DNA from: Bradyrhizobium sp. Ce-3
Lineage (GTDB): Bacteria > Pseudomonadota > Alphaproteobacteria > Rhizobiales > Xanthobacteraceae
DNA: 64,000 nucleotides
Reading direction: 5' to 3'
Assembly: GCF_022835695.1 (NCBI RefSeq)
Contig: NZ_BQUV01000009.1
Span: 62,001-126,000 of the forward strand
In this document: one piece after another, positions 35,251 through 43,444 of the stretch
How positions within the stretch are numbered: the stretch's first letter is position 1
Layout: every line of letters begins with the position of its first letter
Translations under genes and position numbers: made by a program
The notes under the pieces: model-generated
Told to the model about the DNA's origin: nothing
The model's input: the letters and a program-made list of their open reading frames with translations, nothing else
The model's database searches: none

Positions 35251-36801
35251 TTACTTGTCGAGCCAGGCGTCGCGGAAGCCGTCATTGACGCCGATCGCGG
35301 TCGTCACGAGGTTCTTGACGTTGCAGCGGGTGATGGTCGGGAACTGGAGCTCGAGCTGCCAGGCCACCGGCACGTCGTCGGTCAGGATCTTCTGCGCCTT
35401 GAGATAGACTTCCTCGCGCTTGGAATCGGGAAAAGCGGTGGCGCCGTCGGCGAACAGCTGATCGATCTCGGGGTTCGAATAGCCCTCGACGTTGTTGAAG
35501 GGCGATCCCTTGGAGATCTGGCTCGAGATGTAGTTGCGGCCGACGCCGAGTGCGGGATCGCCATATTGATAGAGATAGGTGAAGGCGATGTCGTAGTCCC
35601 AGTCGGAGACCTTCTGGTTCCAGCCCGGCACGTCGGTTGCGATCATCTCGACATTGATGCCGACGTCCTGCAGGTTCTGCTTCACCGCTTCGGCCCAGCG
35701 TTGCCAGGTTTCGCCATAGGGCAATGGCAGCAGGCGGACCTTCTCGCCCTTGTAGCCGGCTTCCTTCAGCAACGCCTTGGCCTTGGCCGGGTCATAGTCG
35801 TAGGTGGTCACCTTGTCGGTGTAATACTTGATCGTGGAGGCCGACGGGCCAGTCGCGACCTTGGCGAGGCCGTTCCAGATCACGTCCTTGGCGAAGTTGC
35901 GGTCGATCGCATACATCAGGGCCTGGCGGAATTTCTTGTTCGCGGTCGGGCCCTGCCGGTTGTTGAGCCACAGCCAGGAGTGTGGGCTGAAGAATTCCCA
36001 ACCCGCGCCGGTGACGCAGACGTTCTTCAGCTTGGTGAGGCGCGGCACATCGAAATTCTCGACCGAGCCGCCGGGCAGCACGTCGACCTTGCCGGTCTCG
36101 AACGCCACCGCGCGCGCGGCGGCGTCGGGGATCACGTGCCAGTAGATCTCGTCGAGATGCGGCAGGCCCTTGATGTAGTAATTCGGATTCTTGACCAGGC
36201 GGATGAACGAGCCCTTCTGCCATTCCTTGAACATGAAGGGGCCGGTACCAATAGGCGTGTTGTTCGCCGGATTGGTCTTGTAGTCGGTGCCTTCGTAAAT
36301 GTGCTTGGGGATCATCGGCAGCGAGCCGACCTCGAAGATGCCGAGGAACGGACCGAACGGCTGCTTCAGCGTGAACACGACCGTGCTGTCGTCCGGCGTC
36401 TCGACCTTGTCGAGCTGGGCGAGGTTGCCGCGGGCGCGCGGATGGGTCTGCTTGAGGAAATCGATCGAGAAGGCGACGTCGGCCGAGGTGAACGGCTTGT
36501 TGTCGTGCCAGGTGACGCCCTTGCGCAGCTTGAACGTATAGGTCTTGCCGTCCTCGCTGACGTTCCAGCTTTCGGCGAGGCCGGGCAGCGGCTCGAGCTT
36601 CGGCGAATAGCGCAGCAGGCCTTCATAGATGTTGCCGGCGATCATCTGGGTCGGGCCGTTCTGGACCAGGCCGACCATCAGGCCCGGCGGCTCCGGCTGG
36701 ATCACCGCGTTGATCACGCCGCCGGATTTCGGCTCCTCGGCAAATGCCGCGGTGCTCAGGGCACTCGCCAGAAGAAGGCTCAGCAGAACTCGCTTCAACA
36801 T
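35251..36801 (-). CDS. Dipeptide-type ABC transporter substrate-binding protein, family 5
   Basis: 516 aa, periplasmic. The Sec signal is MLKRVLLSLLLASALSTAAFAEE with a cut at AFA. The mature protein has the family 5 blocks RKGVTWHDNKPFTSADVAFS near residue 90 and FRQALMYAIDRN near 290. This family binds peptides but also opines, glutathione, heme precursors and amino-sugar compounds, so the ligand is open. Given the kinase/lyase genes downstream, a hydroxylysine- or amino-alcohol-containing compound is possible. The ATG after AGAGAG is chosen over a TTG two codons earlier. Confidence 0.92.
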   Translation of the reverse strand: MLKRVLLSLLLASALSTAAFAEEPKSGGVINAVIQPEPPGLMVGLVQNGPTQMIAGNIYEGLLRYSPKLEPLPGLAESWNVSEDGKTYTFKLRKGVTWHDNKPFTSADVAFSIDFLKQTHPRARGNLAQLDKVETPDDSTVVFTLKQPFGPFLGIFEVGSLPMIPKHIYEGTDYKTNPANNTPIGTGPFMFKEWQKGSFIRLVKNPNYYIKGLPHLDEIYWHVIPDAAARAVAFETGKVDVLPGGSVENFDVPRLTKLKNVCVTGAGWEFFSPHSWLWLNNRQGPTANKKFRQALMYAIDRNFAKDVIWNGLAKVATGPSASTIKYYTDKVTTYDYDPAKAKALLKEAGYKGEKVRLLPLPYGETWQRWAEAVKQNLQDVGINVEMIATDVPGWNQKVSDWDYDIAFTYLYQYGDPALGVGRNYISSQISKGSPFNNVEGYSNPEIDQLFADGATAFPDSKREEVYLKAQKILTDDVPVAWQLELQFPTITRCNVKNLVTTAIGVNDGFRDAWLDK

Positions 36802-36852
36802 TTTCAATCTCTCTTGTTGAAATTTCCCGGCGGCGGCGTGGCCTTCCGATGA

Positions 36853-37626
36853 CTAGTTCACGAAATCCGGATCGGTGCGCGCGAGCATGCGCTTGAAGGC
36901 CGCCCACTCGCTGTCGGGCACGCCTTTGGTTTCGATGGCGTCATAGAAGGTTGCGTATTGGCCGGCGGTCTTGTGCGCGACCGCATCCGACAGCGGTGCG
37001 ATCTCGGCGCCGGTGGACTGGATCGCAAGCTGCGCGCGGCAGGAGCGCTCCAGATTGTGCATCAGCTTGAAGGCCTCGGCGACCGAGCGGCCGCAGGTCA
37101 GCATGCCGTGATTGCGCAGCACCATCACGAATTTGTCGTCGAGATCGGCGACCAGGCGCTGGCGTTCGTCGAGATCGAGCGCGATGCCTTCATAGTCGTG
37201 ATAGGCGAGGCACCCGGTGAACTGCATCGACCATTGATTGAGCGGCAGCAGTCCCTGCTTCTGGCAGGACACCGCGACGCCGGCGACGGTGTGGGTGTGC
37301 AACACGCAGGCGACATCCGGCCGCGCCGCATGGACCGCGCTGTGGATGGTGAAGCCGGCCGGATTGATGCCGAGCCCGAGCGGGTCGTCGATCACGACGC
37401 CGTCGAGGTCGACGGTGACGAGGCTCGAGGCCGTCACCTCCTCGAAGCGCATGCCGTAGGGATTGATCAGGAAGCGGTCATGATTGCCGGGCAGCCGCAC
37501 CGAGATGTGGGTGTAGATGCTGTCATCGAGACCGAGCCGGTGAATCAACCGGTAGGCTGCGGCGAGGTCGATGCGGAATTGCTGGTTCTGGTCCTTTACG
37601 GCGTCGGGCCGCACATGCGTCGTCAT
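36853..37626 (-). CDS. Class II aldolase/adducin family protein
   Basis: 257 aa. HISVRLPG at the phosphate-loop position replaces the usual GNxS loop, HTHTVAGVAV carries the zinc histidines, and NHGMLTCG completes the site. Proteins of this adducin-like branch with H-I-S-x-R often lack a firm function and may be epimerases or decarboxylase-like enzymes. It is the first gene of the leftward operon containing the dipeptide-type importer, reductase, kinase and lyase, 51 bases before the binding-protein gene. It is divergent from the GntR regulator with shared operators in between. Confidence 0.85.
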   Translation of the reverse strand: MTTHVRPDAVKDQNQQFRIDLAAAYRLIHRLGLDDSIYTHISVRLPGNHDRFLINPYGMRFEEVTASSLVTVDLDGVVIDDPLGLGINPAGFTIHSAVHAARPDVACVLHTHTVAGVAVSCQKQGLLPLNQWSMQFTGCLAYHDYEGIALDLDERQRLVADLDDKFVMVLRNHGMLTCGRSVAEAFKLMHNLERSCRAQLAIQSTGAEIAPLSDAVAHKTAGQYATFYDAIETKGVPDSEWAAFKRMLARTDPDFVN

Positions 37627-37683
37627 CGTTGCTGCTAGTCCCTGTCCGCGGGCCGTTATTGTTGCGCTGCAATGCCCGCGTCA

Positions 37684-37734
37684 CTAAACTGTCGACAATC
37701 TAAGGCTTGATCAAGTCTAAACTGTCGACAGTCG
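37684..37734. promoter_or_regulatory. Paired palindromic operators between divergent aldolase and gntR genes
   Basis: The 14-base word CTAAACTGTCGACA occurs at 37684-37697 and 37717-37730, exactly 33 bases apart (about three helical turns). The right copy continues to a perfect 12-bp palindrome (ACTGTCGACAGT); the left has one mismatch. Midway is a third palindrome, CTTGATCAAG (37706-37715). This looks like a cooperative binding site for the GntR dimer controlling both directions. Confidence 0.75.
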
Positions 37735-37774
37735 GCGATTAAATAATGTACAAGGGTCAAAACGGACCCTTTTG

Positions 37775-38479
37775 ATGCGCACGATTTCCCCTCCTGTCGG
37801 CTTGCCGGCCCTCAACGAAACGGACCTGGTTGGCCAGGTCGCCCGGCGTCTGACCGAAGCCATCGTTCAGGGACGGCTGCCGCCGGGATCAAAGGTGGTC
37901 GAAGCCGGAATCGCCCGCGAACTTGGGGTGAGCCGCGCGCCGGTGCGCGAGGCCGCACGGCTGCTCGAGCAGCAAGGTCTGCTGGTCGCCAATCCGCGCC
38001 GCGGCTTCTTCGTCCGGCAGTTTGCCGCTGACGATATCGACGAGATCTACGATCTGCGTCTCTGCGTGGAGCGTCACGCCGCGGTGCTCGCCGCGCGCAA
38101 CCTGACGGCAGAGACGCGCGACATGCTGCGCCGGCAGATCGATGTGCTGCACGAGACGGCCGATCTCGACGACCCGGCGCGGCAGGTCGAGGAGGACTAT
38201 CGCTTCCATCGTCTGATCTGCGAGATCGCCGGCAACCGGCGGATGCTGCGGCTGTTCGACGATCTCGCCTCGGAGCTGCGCATGGTGATCGGCCTGATCG
38301 GCCGCCTCTATGACGATCCGCACGAGATCGCGCGGACGCATGAGCCGGTGCTCGCCGCGATCGAGGCCGGTCATCCCGAACGCATCGTCGCGCATGTCGA
38401 CTATCACATCGGCCATGCCTGGCGCGAAGTCGGGCGGCTGGTGCGCGAGATTCCGCCGTGGCCTGCGGCGGCGAAATAG
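37775..38479 (+). CDS. GntR family transcriptional regulator, FadR subfamily
   Basis: 234 aa. The N-terminal winged helix reads AIVQGRLPPGSKVVEAGIAR, then ELGVSRAPVREAARLLEQQG. The all-helical FCD effector domain (about 90-225) has the metal-binding pattern with D, H, H and H residues (ERHAAV, EEDYRFHRLICE, HEPVLAAIEAGH, HVDYHIGHAWRE). It probably represses the leftward importer/kinase/lyase operon through the operators just upstream, and also itself. A TTG one codon earlier is an alternative start. The amidohydrolase gene follows 48 bases downstream. Confidence 0.92.
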   Translation: MRTISPPVGLPALNETDLVGQVARRLTEAIVQGRLPPGSKVVEAGIARELGVSRAPVREAARLLEQQGLLVANPRRGFFVRQFAADDIDEIYDLRLCVERHAAVLAARNLTAETRDMLRRQIDVLHETADLDDPARQVEEDYRFHRLICEIAGNRRMLRLFDDLASELRMVIGLIGRLYDDPHEIARTHEPVLAAIEAGHPERIVAHVDYHIGHAWREVGRLVREIPPWPAAAK

Positions 38480-38527
38480 CCGCGGGTGATGTTGCGATCT
38501 TTCTGATTCATCCAACAGGAGTGTCCC

Positions 38528-39553
38528 GTGAAGGCCGTCTACAGTGATCTGCACCGCAGCCATGATCCGCAGTTCTTCCTGGTCCGCGGCGTGGTCCAGC
38601 GCACCACCGAACAGCCCGAGCGCGCCGATCGGCTGCTGGCAGGCCTGAAGGCCGGCAAGCACACGCTGATCGAGCCGACCAGGTTCGGGCAGGGGCCGCG
38701 CGCCCGCGTGCACAGCCCGGAATATCTGGGCTTTCTCGCCGAGGCCTGGGATGCGTGGTCCGCGCTCGGCGATGCCGGGCCGGAGATGATCGCGAACATC
38801 CATCCGGTGCGCAACGCCGCCACCTATCCGACCCATATCGTGGGCAGGCTCGGCTGGCACACGGCGGATACCGCAGCGCCGATCGGCAAGGGCACCTGGG
38901 CCGGCGCCTGCGCGTCGAGCGATGTCGCGGTCACCGCCGCGCAGATGGTGCTCGACGGCGAGGATGCGGTTTATGCGCTGTGCCGTCCGCCCGGCCACCA
39001 CGCCTATCGCGACATGGCCGGCGGTTTCTGCTTCCTCAACAACAGCGCGATCGCGGCCGAGCATCTGCGCCAGAAGCATGAGCGCGTCGCGATCCTCGAT
39101 GTCGACGTGCATCACGGCAACGGCACACAGGGCATCTTCTACGAGCGGCCGGATGTCTTCACCGTGTCGATCCACGCCGATCCGTCGTTCTTCTATCCGT
39201 TCGTCTGGGGCTATGCGCATGAGCGCGGCGCCGGTCCCGGCCTCGGCGCCAATCTCAACATTCCGCTCGCCAAGGGCACCGGCGACGACGACTACATGAA
39301 GGCGCTCGCGACAGCGGAGAGGGCGATCCGTTCCTTCGCGCCGACCGCGCTCGTGGTCGCGCTCGGCCTCGATGCCTCCGAGAAGGATCCGCTTGCGGGT
39401 CTCGCCGTCACCACCGATGGCTTCCGGCGGATCGGCGAAGCCCTGGCGCGTTTCGGACTGCCGACGGTGCTGGTGCAGGAGGGCGGCTATCTCTCGGATA
39501 TCCTCGGCGCCAATCTGACGGCGGTGCTCGGCGGATTCGAAGCCGCGCGTTGA
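38528..39553 (+). CDS. Histone-deacetylase-family amidohydrolase (acetylpolyamine amidohydrolase-like)
   Basis: 341 aa, cytosolic zinc enzyme. Charge-relay histidines are H157-H158 in RPPGHHAY. Zinc ligands are D193 and H195 in DVDVHHGNG and D282 in GLDASEKDP. The insertion around residues 216-235 (HADPSFFYPFVWGYAHE) is the substrate-channel loop typical of acetylpolyamine amidohydrolases. Such enzymes remove acetyl groups from acetylputrescine, acetylcadaverine or N-acetyl-lysine-like amines. Placed after the gntR gene, it may deacetylate the amine taken up by the neighbouring importer. Confidence 0.9.
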   Translation: MKAVYSDLHRSHDPQFFLVRGVVQRTTEQPERADRLLAGLKAGKHTLIEPTRFGQGPRARVHSPEYLGFLAEAWDAWSALGDAGPEMIANIHPVRNAATYPTHIVGRLGWHTADTAAPIGKGTWAGACASSDVAVTAAQMVLDGEDAVYALCRPPGHHAYRDMAGGFCFLNNSAIAAEHLRQKHERVAILDVDVHHGNGTQGIFYERPDVFTVSIHADPSFFYPFVWGYAHERGAGPGLGANLNIPLAKGTGDDDYMKALATAERAIRSFAPTALVVALGLDASEKDPLAGLAVTTDGFRRIGEALARFGLPTVLVQEGGYLSDILGANLTAVLGGFEAAR

Positions 39554-39558
39554 TTCCG

Positions 39559-39634
39559 TGGTGGGCCCGGCAGGACTCGAACCTGCAACCAGACCGTTAT
39601 GAGCGGCCGGCTCTAACCATTGAGCTACAGGCCC
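39559..39634 (-). tRNA. tRNA-Ile2 (CAU anticodon), possibly elongator tRNA-Met
   Basis: A 76-base cloverleaf including an encoded CCA end. The acceptor stem is GGGCCTG with CGGGCCC plus discriminator A, the T arm GCAGG-TTCGAGT-CCTGC, and the anticodon CAT at 39599-39601 within CTCATAA. The short D loop (CAATGGTTAGAGC) and the acceptor resemble E. coli tRNA-Ile2, whose C34 becomes lysidine, more than elongator tRNA-Met. A CAU anticodon alone does not separate them. It lies five bases after the amidohydrolase gene on the other strand. Confidence 0.92.
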
Positions 39635-39680
39635 CGCCGCCTTGCGGGCCGCGGGGTGCGGCCGGCAACGGTGCGGGCTC

Positions 39681-39709
39681 CGTTTACAGGGTGCGTCGGG
39701 TTTCGGCAA
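39681..39709 (-). promoter_or_regulatory. Promoter of the tRNA gene
   Basis: Read leftward: TTGCCG (39709-39704), 17 bases, TAAACG (39686-39681), about 47 bases before the tRNA 5' end. Spacing is ideal and both boxes are near consensus. Confidence 0.5.
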
Positions 39710-39743
39710 TGCCGGGCCCCGCGCCGCCCCGGTGATCGCGCCT

Positions 39744-40712
39744 TCAGTCCACCGAGACGCCGGCGAACTCCACGACCTTGCGCCATTTCTCGGTCTCGTC
39801 GGCCACCAGTTTGCCGAACTCGGCCGGGGTCATCGGCTTCGGGATGCCGCCCACCTCGGCGAGGCGGGCCACCAGCTTGGGATCCTTCAGGGCCTCGCCG
39901 ACCGCCTTGTTGAGGGTCTCGATGACCTCCGGCGGCGTTCCCTTCGGCGCCGAGATGCCGTAGAAGCCGACCGCCTCGAAGCCCGGCACGGTCTCGGCGA
40001 TCGCCGGCACGTCGGGCACACCCGGCCAGCGCTGCGGCGAGGTAACGCCGAGCGCGCGCACGCTGCCGCCGCGTGACTGCTCCAGCGCCGACGGCAGATT
40101 GTCGAAGATCAGCTGCACCTTGTTGGAGATGATGTCGGGGAAGGCGATCGCGGATCCCCGGTACGGCACGTGCTGCATGTCGCACTTGGTCATCGCCTTG
40201 AACAGCTCGGCCGACATGTGCACCGAGGTGCCGTTGCCCGACGAGGCGTAGGCGATCTTGCCCGGATTGGCCTTGCAGTAGTCGATGAACTCCTGAACCG
40301 TCTTCACCGGCATCGCGTTCGAGACCACCAGCATGTTGGTGAGCTGCATGATGCTGGCGACCGGCGTGGTGTCGCGCAGGAAGTCGTAGGGCAACTTCTT
40401 GTAGAGCGAGGTCGAGATCGCGTTGTTGGGCGCGACGAACAAGAGCGTATAGCCGTCGGCCGGCGAGTTGATCGCGGCGGCGGCTGCGATGTTGCCGCCG
40501 CTTCCGGCGCGGTTCTCGACCACGAATTGCTGGCCGAGATGATCCGACAGCCATTGGCTCATGATGCGGGCGACGATGTCGACCGGGCCGCCGGCGGCAA
40601 ACCCGATCAGCCAGCGCACCGGACGGTTCGGATAGTCGGATGCGGAGGAGGGGGCAACCGAGGCAAGGCAACACATCAAACCAAGCAACGCGGCACGTGC
40701 GAACCGGAACAT
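39744..40712 (-). CDS. Tripartite tricarboxylate transporter (Bug/TctC) substrate-binding protein
   Basis: 322 aa, periplasmic. Sec signal MFRFARAALLGLMCCLASVA; mature start about SDYPNRPVRWLIGFAAGG, the hallmark of Bug proteins. Later blocks are VVENRAGSGGNIAAAA, VSNAMPVKTVQEFIDYCK and YRGSAIAFPDIISNKV. It binds a carboxylate or aromatic ligand. No TctA or TctB membrane gene is nearby, so it is an orphan, as are many Bug proteins, and may serve a distant transporter or signalling. The ATG after GGGAGAG was chosen over one five codons upstream. Confidence 0.92.
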   Translation of the reverse strand: MFRFARAALLGLMCCLASVAPSSASDYPNRPVRWLIGFAAGGPVDIVARIMSQWLSDHLGQQFVVENRAGSGGNIAAAAAINSPADGYTLLFVAPNNAISTSLYKKLPYDFLRDTTPVASIMQLTNMLVVSNAMPVKTVQEFIDYCKANPGKIAYASSGNGTSVHMSAELFKAMTKCDMQHVPYRGSAIAFPDIISNKVQLIFDNLPSALEQSRGGSVRALGVTSPQRWPGVPDVPAIAETVPGFEAVGFYGISAPKGTPPEVIETLNKAVGEALKDPKLVARLAEVGGIPKPMTPAEFGKLVADETEKWRKVVEFAGVSVD

Positions 40713-40831
40713 CGTCTCTCCCGTCATTTTCTTGTGACTGTTGGCTTCATGGTTTCATAAAACGCCGGCTTTGCCTACGACCCCGCCCGTGCGACGATAG
40801 TCTTGCTCACGTGCAATGCTTGAGGCTCGGG

Positions 40832-41800
40832 ATGAAATTCGCTGTTATGATTTGCGCCGGCGCGCTGCTGCTCGCGGGCGGCGCGGCGGCGCAAGAGGGG
40901 AGCAAGACGATTTCCAAAACCACGATCAGTTTCGCCACGGCGACGCCGGGTGGCGGCTTTCCGCTTTATGGCAATGCCCTCGCCGAGGTGATCAATGCGG
41001 TCGACCCGACATTGTCGATCGAGCCGCGCAACACCAAGGGCTCCAACGAGAACATCCCGCTGCTCGAGGCCGGCAGTGTCGACATCGCAACCGTCGCCGG
41101 CGAGCCGTCCTATGAGGCCTTCATGGGCATCGGCCGGCCGAAGGCGACCGGGCTGAAGATCCTCACCGCGATGTATTCGAGCCCGGGCATGTTCGTGGTG
41201 CGCGCTGACAGCCCGTACAAGACGATCCAGGACCTGGTCGGCCAGCCGGTCGCGTTCGGCGCCAAGGGCTCCGGCCTGCCGATCCTGTCGCGCTACATCC
41301 TCGACGGCATCGGGCTGAAGCAGGACGAGGACTTCAAGTCGATCTATCTTGATCGTGCCGGTGACGGCCCTGCAATGGTCGAGGACGGCCGCGCCGCCGC
41401 GCTGTGGGGCGCCGGCATCGGCTGGCCCGGCTTCAGCAAGATGGCCGAGAGCGCGACCGGCGCGCGCTTCATCGCGCCGACCGCGGACGAGATCATGCGC
41501 ATCCGCGCCAAGCACACCTTCCTGAAGCCGCTGACGATCCCAGCCGGCAGCTACCCGAAGCAGACCGCTGCGATCGCCTCGGTCGGCTCCTGGAGCTACA
41601 TCCTGGTGCGCGAGACCTTGCCCGACGATGTCGCCTATCGGCTGGCGAAGACGCTGCACGGTGTCGAGGCTGACTTCTGCAAGAAGCTCGCCCAGGCTTG
41701 CGAGACCACGGCCGTGAACACCGTCGCTGCCGCGCCCGATATCAATCTGATCCACCCCGGCGTGCTGAAATACTTCAAGGAGATCGGGGTGGCGAAGTGA
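40832..41800 (+). CDS. TAXI family TRAP transporter solute-binding protein
   Basis: 322 aa with Sec signal MKFAVMICAGALLLAGGAAAQ. The mature part shows FATATPGGGFPLYGNALAEV and PRNTKGSNENIPLLEAGSVD, typical of TAXI-type TRAP binding proteins; the fused TRAP membrane subunit is not encoded nearby. Ligands known for TAXI proteins include glutamate and dicarboxylates. It is divergent from the Bug-type binding-protein gene with 119 bases between them. Confidence 0.88.
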   Translation: MKFAVMICAGALLLAGGAAAQEGSKTISKTTISFATATPGGGFPLYGNALAEVINAVDPTLSIEPRNTKGSNENIPLLEAGSVDIATVAGEPSYEAFMGIGRPKATGLKILTAMYSSPGMFVVRADSPYKTIQDLVGQPVAFGAKGSGLPILSRYILDGIGLKQDEDFKSIYLDRAGDGPAMVEDGRAAALWGAGIGWPGFSKMAESATGARFIAPTADEIMRIRAKHTFLKPLTIPAGSYPKQTAAIASVGSWSYILVRETLPDDVAYRLAKTLHGVEADFCKKLAQACETTAVNTVAAAPDINLIHPGVLKYFKEIGVAK

Positions 41801-41803
41801 CCG

Positions 41804-41833
41804 CTGCATGGACGCTTTATCGCGTCCATGCAG
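41804..41833 (+). terminator. Hairpin after the TAXI gene, terminator-like
   Basis: CTGCATGGACGC, six-base loop, GCGTCCATGCAG: a perfect 12-bp stem starting four bases after the stop codon. It lacks a T-run, so it may act as an mRNA-stabilising end or a Rho-assisted stop. It abuts a dispersed repeat. Confidence 0.5.
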
Positions 41834-41835
41834 AG

Positions 41836-41935
41836 GTCATTCCGGGGCGCGCGAAGCGCGAGCCCGGAATCTCGAGATTCTCGGGTGCGCAAGTGCGCAC
41901 CATAGTTCGATGCTGACGCATCGCCCCGGAATGAC
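41836..41935. repeat. Dispersed palindromic repeat element, 100 bp
   Basis: Ends are a 14-bp perfect inverted repeat, GTCATTCCGGGGCG and CGCCCCGGAATGAC. Inside are shorter hairpins: GCGCGAAGCGCG, GAATCTCGAGATTC, GTGCGCAAGTGCGCAC and GATGCTGACGCATC. I recall this GTCATTCCGGGGCG...CCCGGAATCTCGAGATTC family as frequent between Bradyrhizobium genes. It lies between convergent genes. Confidence 0.7.
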
Positions 41936-41947
41936 GACCTTCGGTCG

Positions 41948-43261
41948 TCATTTTTTCACCATCGAACACGCCGGGTCGGGCGGGCCGAACGCGTCCTCGC
42001 CCGAGATCTTGGCCAGGATCTTGTAGTAGTCCCACGGATATTTCGACTCGGCCGGGGTCTTGACCTGCACCAGCCAGAGATCGTGCACCATCAGATTGTC
42101 CTCGCGCAGCTTGCCGTTGCGGGCGAAGAAATCCTCGACCGGTTTCTCGCGCATCTTGGCCGCGACCTTGAGCGGATCGTCGGTGCCGGCCTCCTTGATC
42201 GCGTTCAGATACGCGGTCACCGAGGAATAGACGCCGGCCTGCCACATCGTCGGCATCCGGTTCATCTTGGCGAAATAGCGCTTCGACCACTCACGGGTCT
42301 TGTCGTCCATGTCCCAGTAGAACGAGGTGGTCAGCAACAGGCCCTGCGCGGCCGACAGGCCGATCGAGTGGACGTCGGTGATCAGCGCCAGCAGCGCGGC
42401 CATCTGCTGGCCGCCGGCGAACACGCCGAACTCGGCGGCGGTCTTGATCTCGTTGGTGTTGTTCGGCGGTCCGCCGGCAATGCCGATGATCTTGGCCTTC
42501 GAGGCCTGCGCCTGCAGGATGAAGGACGACAGGTCGGGCGTGGCGAACGGCGGCCGTACCGCGCCGAGCACCTTGCCGCCGTTCTTGGTCACGATCGCGG
42601 AGGCGTCCTTCTCCAGCGAATGGCCGAACGCATAGTCGTCGGTGATGAAGAACCAGCTGTCGCCGCCGCGCTTCACCACTTCCTGCGCGGTGCCGACCGC
42701 GAGCGCGCGGGTGTCGAACACCCACTGCATCGCGTAGGGTGAGCAGAACTTGCCATGGAAATCGGTGGCGCCGGTCGAGTGTGTGATGAACAGCTTTTTC
42801 TTCTCGTTGGCGATGTTCTGCACCGCAAGCCCGACCGCCGAGACCGGCACGTCGACGATCAGGTCGACCTGATCGACGTCATACCAGCGCCGCGCGATGG
42901 TCGCGCCGATATCCGGCTTGAGCTGGTGATCACCGACGATCACCGTAACAGGCTTGCCAAGCACCTTGCCGCCGAAATCGTCGACCGCCATCTGCGCGGC
43001 GGTGACCGAGCCCTGTCCGGTCGGCGTCGAGGCCGGGCCGTTCATGTCGGTCAGCACGCCGATCTTGACGATGTCGTCGGATACCTGCGCCGATGCCGCC
43101 GAAGAGGCCAGCAGCGCCGCTGCGAGCGTCCCGAACATGGCGAGTCTGGAGCCAATGCCGTTCCGATTGAATCGGAACGGCGCTCCAGATTTTTGTTTTG
43201 ACGCGTTTTCTTCACGCGAACCGGTAGCCACTTCGCTCGAAAACGCTCTGATGGCGTTCAT
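41948..43261 (-). CDS. Branched-chain-amino-acid-type ABC substrate-binding protein with repeat-derived leader insertion
   Basis: 437 aa, Peripla_BP_6 fold: VKIGVLTDMNGPASTPTGQG at the mature start, DVPVSAVGLAVQNIANEKKK, then FITDDYAFGHSLEKDA. These proteins bind amino acids, amides, urea or aromatic acids. No LIV permease or ATPase is adjacent. The export signal is unusual. After MNAIR come about 30 hydrophilic residues, then SRLAMFGTLAAALLASSAASA. The 30 extra codons coincide with a dispersed repeat (43158-43246). The ATG is supported by GGAGGGAG seven bases upstream. Confidence 0.88.
   Translation of the reverse strand: MNAIRAFSSEVATGSREENASKQKSGAPFRFNRNGIGSRLAMFGTLAAALLASSAASAQVSDDIVKIGVLTDMNGPASTPTGQGSVTAAQMAVDDFGGKVLGKPVTVIVGDHQLKPDIGATIARRWYDVDQVDLIVDVPVSAVGLAVQNIANEKKKLFITHSTGATDFHGKFCSPYAMQWVFDTRALAVGTAQEVVKRGGDSWFFITDDYAFGHSLEKDASAIVTKNGGKVLGAVRPPFATPDLSSFILQAQASKAKIIGIAGGPPNNTNEIKTAAEFGVFAGGQQMAALLALITDVHSIGLSAAQGLLLTTSFYWDMDDKTREWSKRYFAKMNRMPTMWQAGVYSSVTAYLNAIKEAGTDDPLKVAAKMREKPVEDFFARNGKLREDNLMVHDLWLVQVKTPAESKYPWDYYKILAKISGEDAFGPPDPACSMVKK
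43158..43246. repeat. Dispersed palindromic repeat inserted in coding sequence
   Basis: About 90 bp. One arm is a perfect hairpin CCGTTCCGATT-g-AATCGGAACGG (43158-43180). The other is GCGTTTTC (43203-43210) pairing with GAAAACGC (43239-43246), with an inner GCGAA/TTCGC stem. I recognise GACGCGTTTTCTTCACGCGA...TTCGCTCGAAAACGCT as a very common Bradyrhizobium/Rhodopseudomonas repeat. Here it lies in frame within codons 6-35 of the binding-protein gene. Confidence 0.75.
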
Positions 43262-43444
43262 TCTGTCTCCCTCCTGAATTGGCGCATTGGCCATTATGGT
43301 TGTGCCGGGCCTCTGGAACCCGGTCATATTGGTTTCTTTTGCAACTACTTTGGGGTCCGCGTCAACGCGCCATCGGTCTAATGGAGGTGCCCCGGCACGG
43401 TGCAAGCCGGTTTCCTTCAGGGCCGATTCAGTCCATAGCGGGCC

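Noticed and set aside
39559-39634. tRNA gene as integration site of a genomic island
   Set aside because: No second copy of the tRNA 3' end, no integrase and no change of composition on either side within the window.
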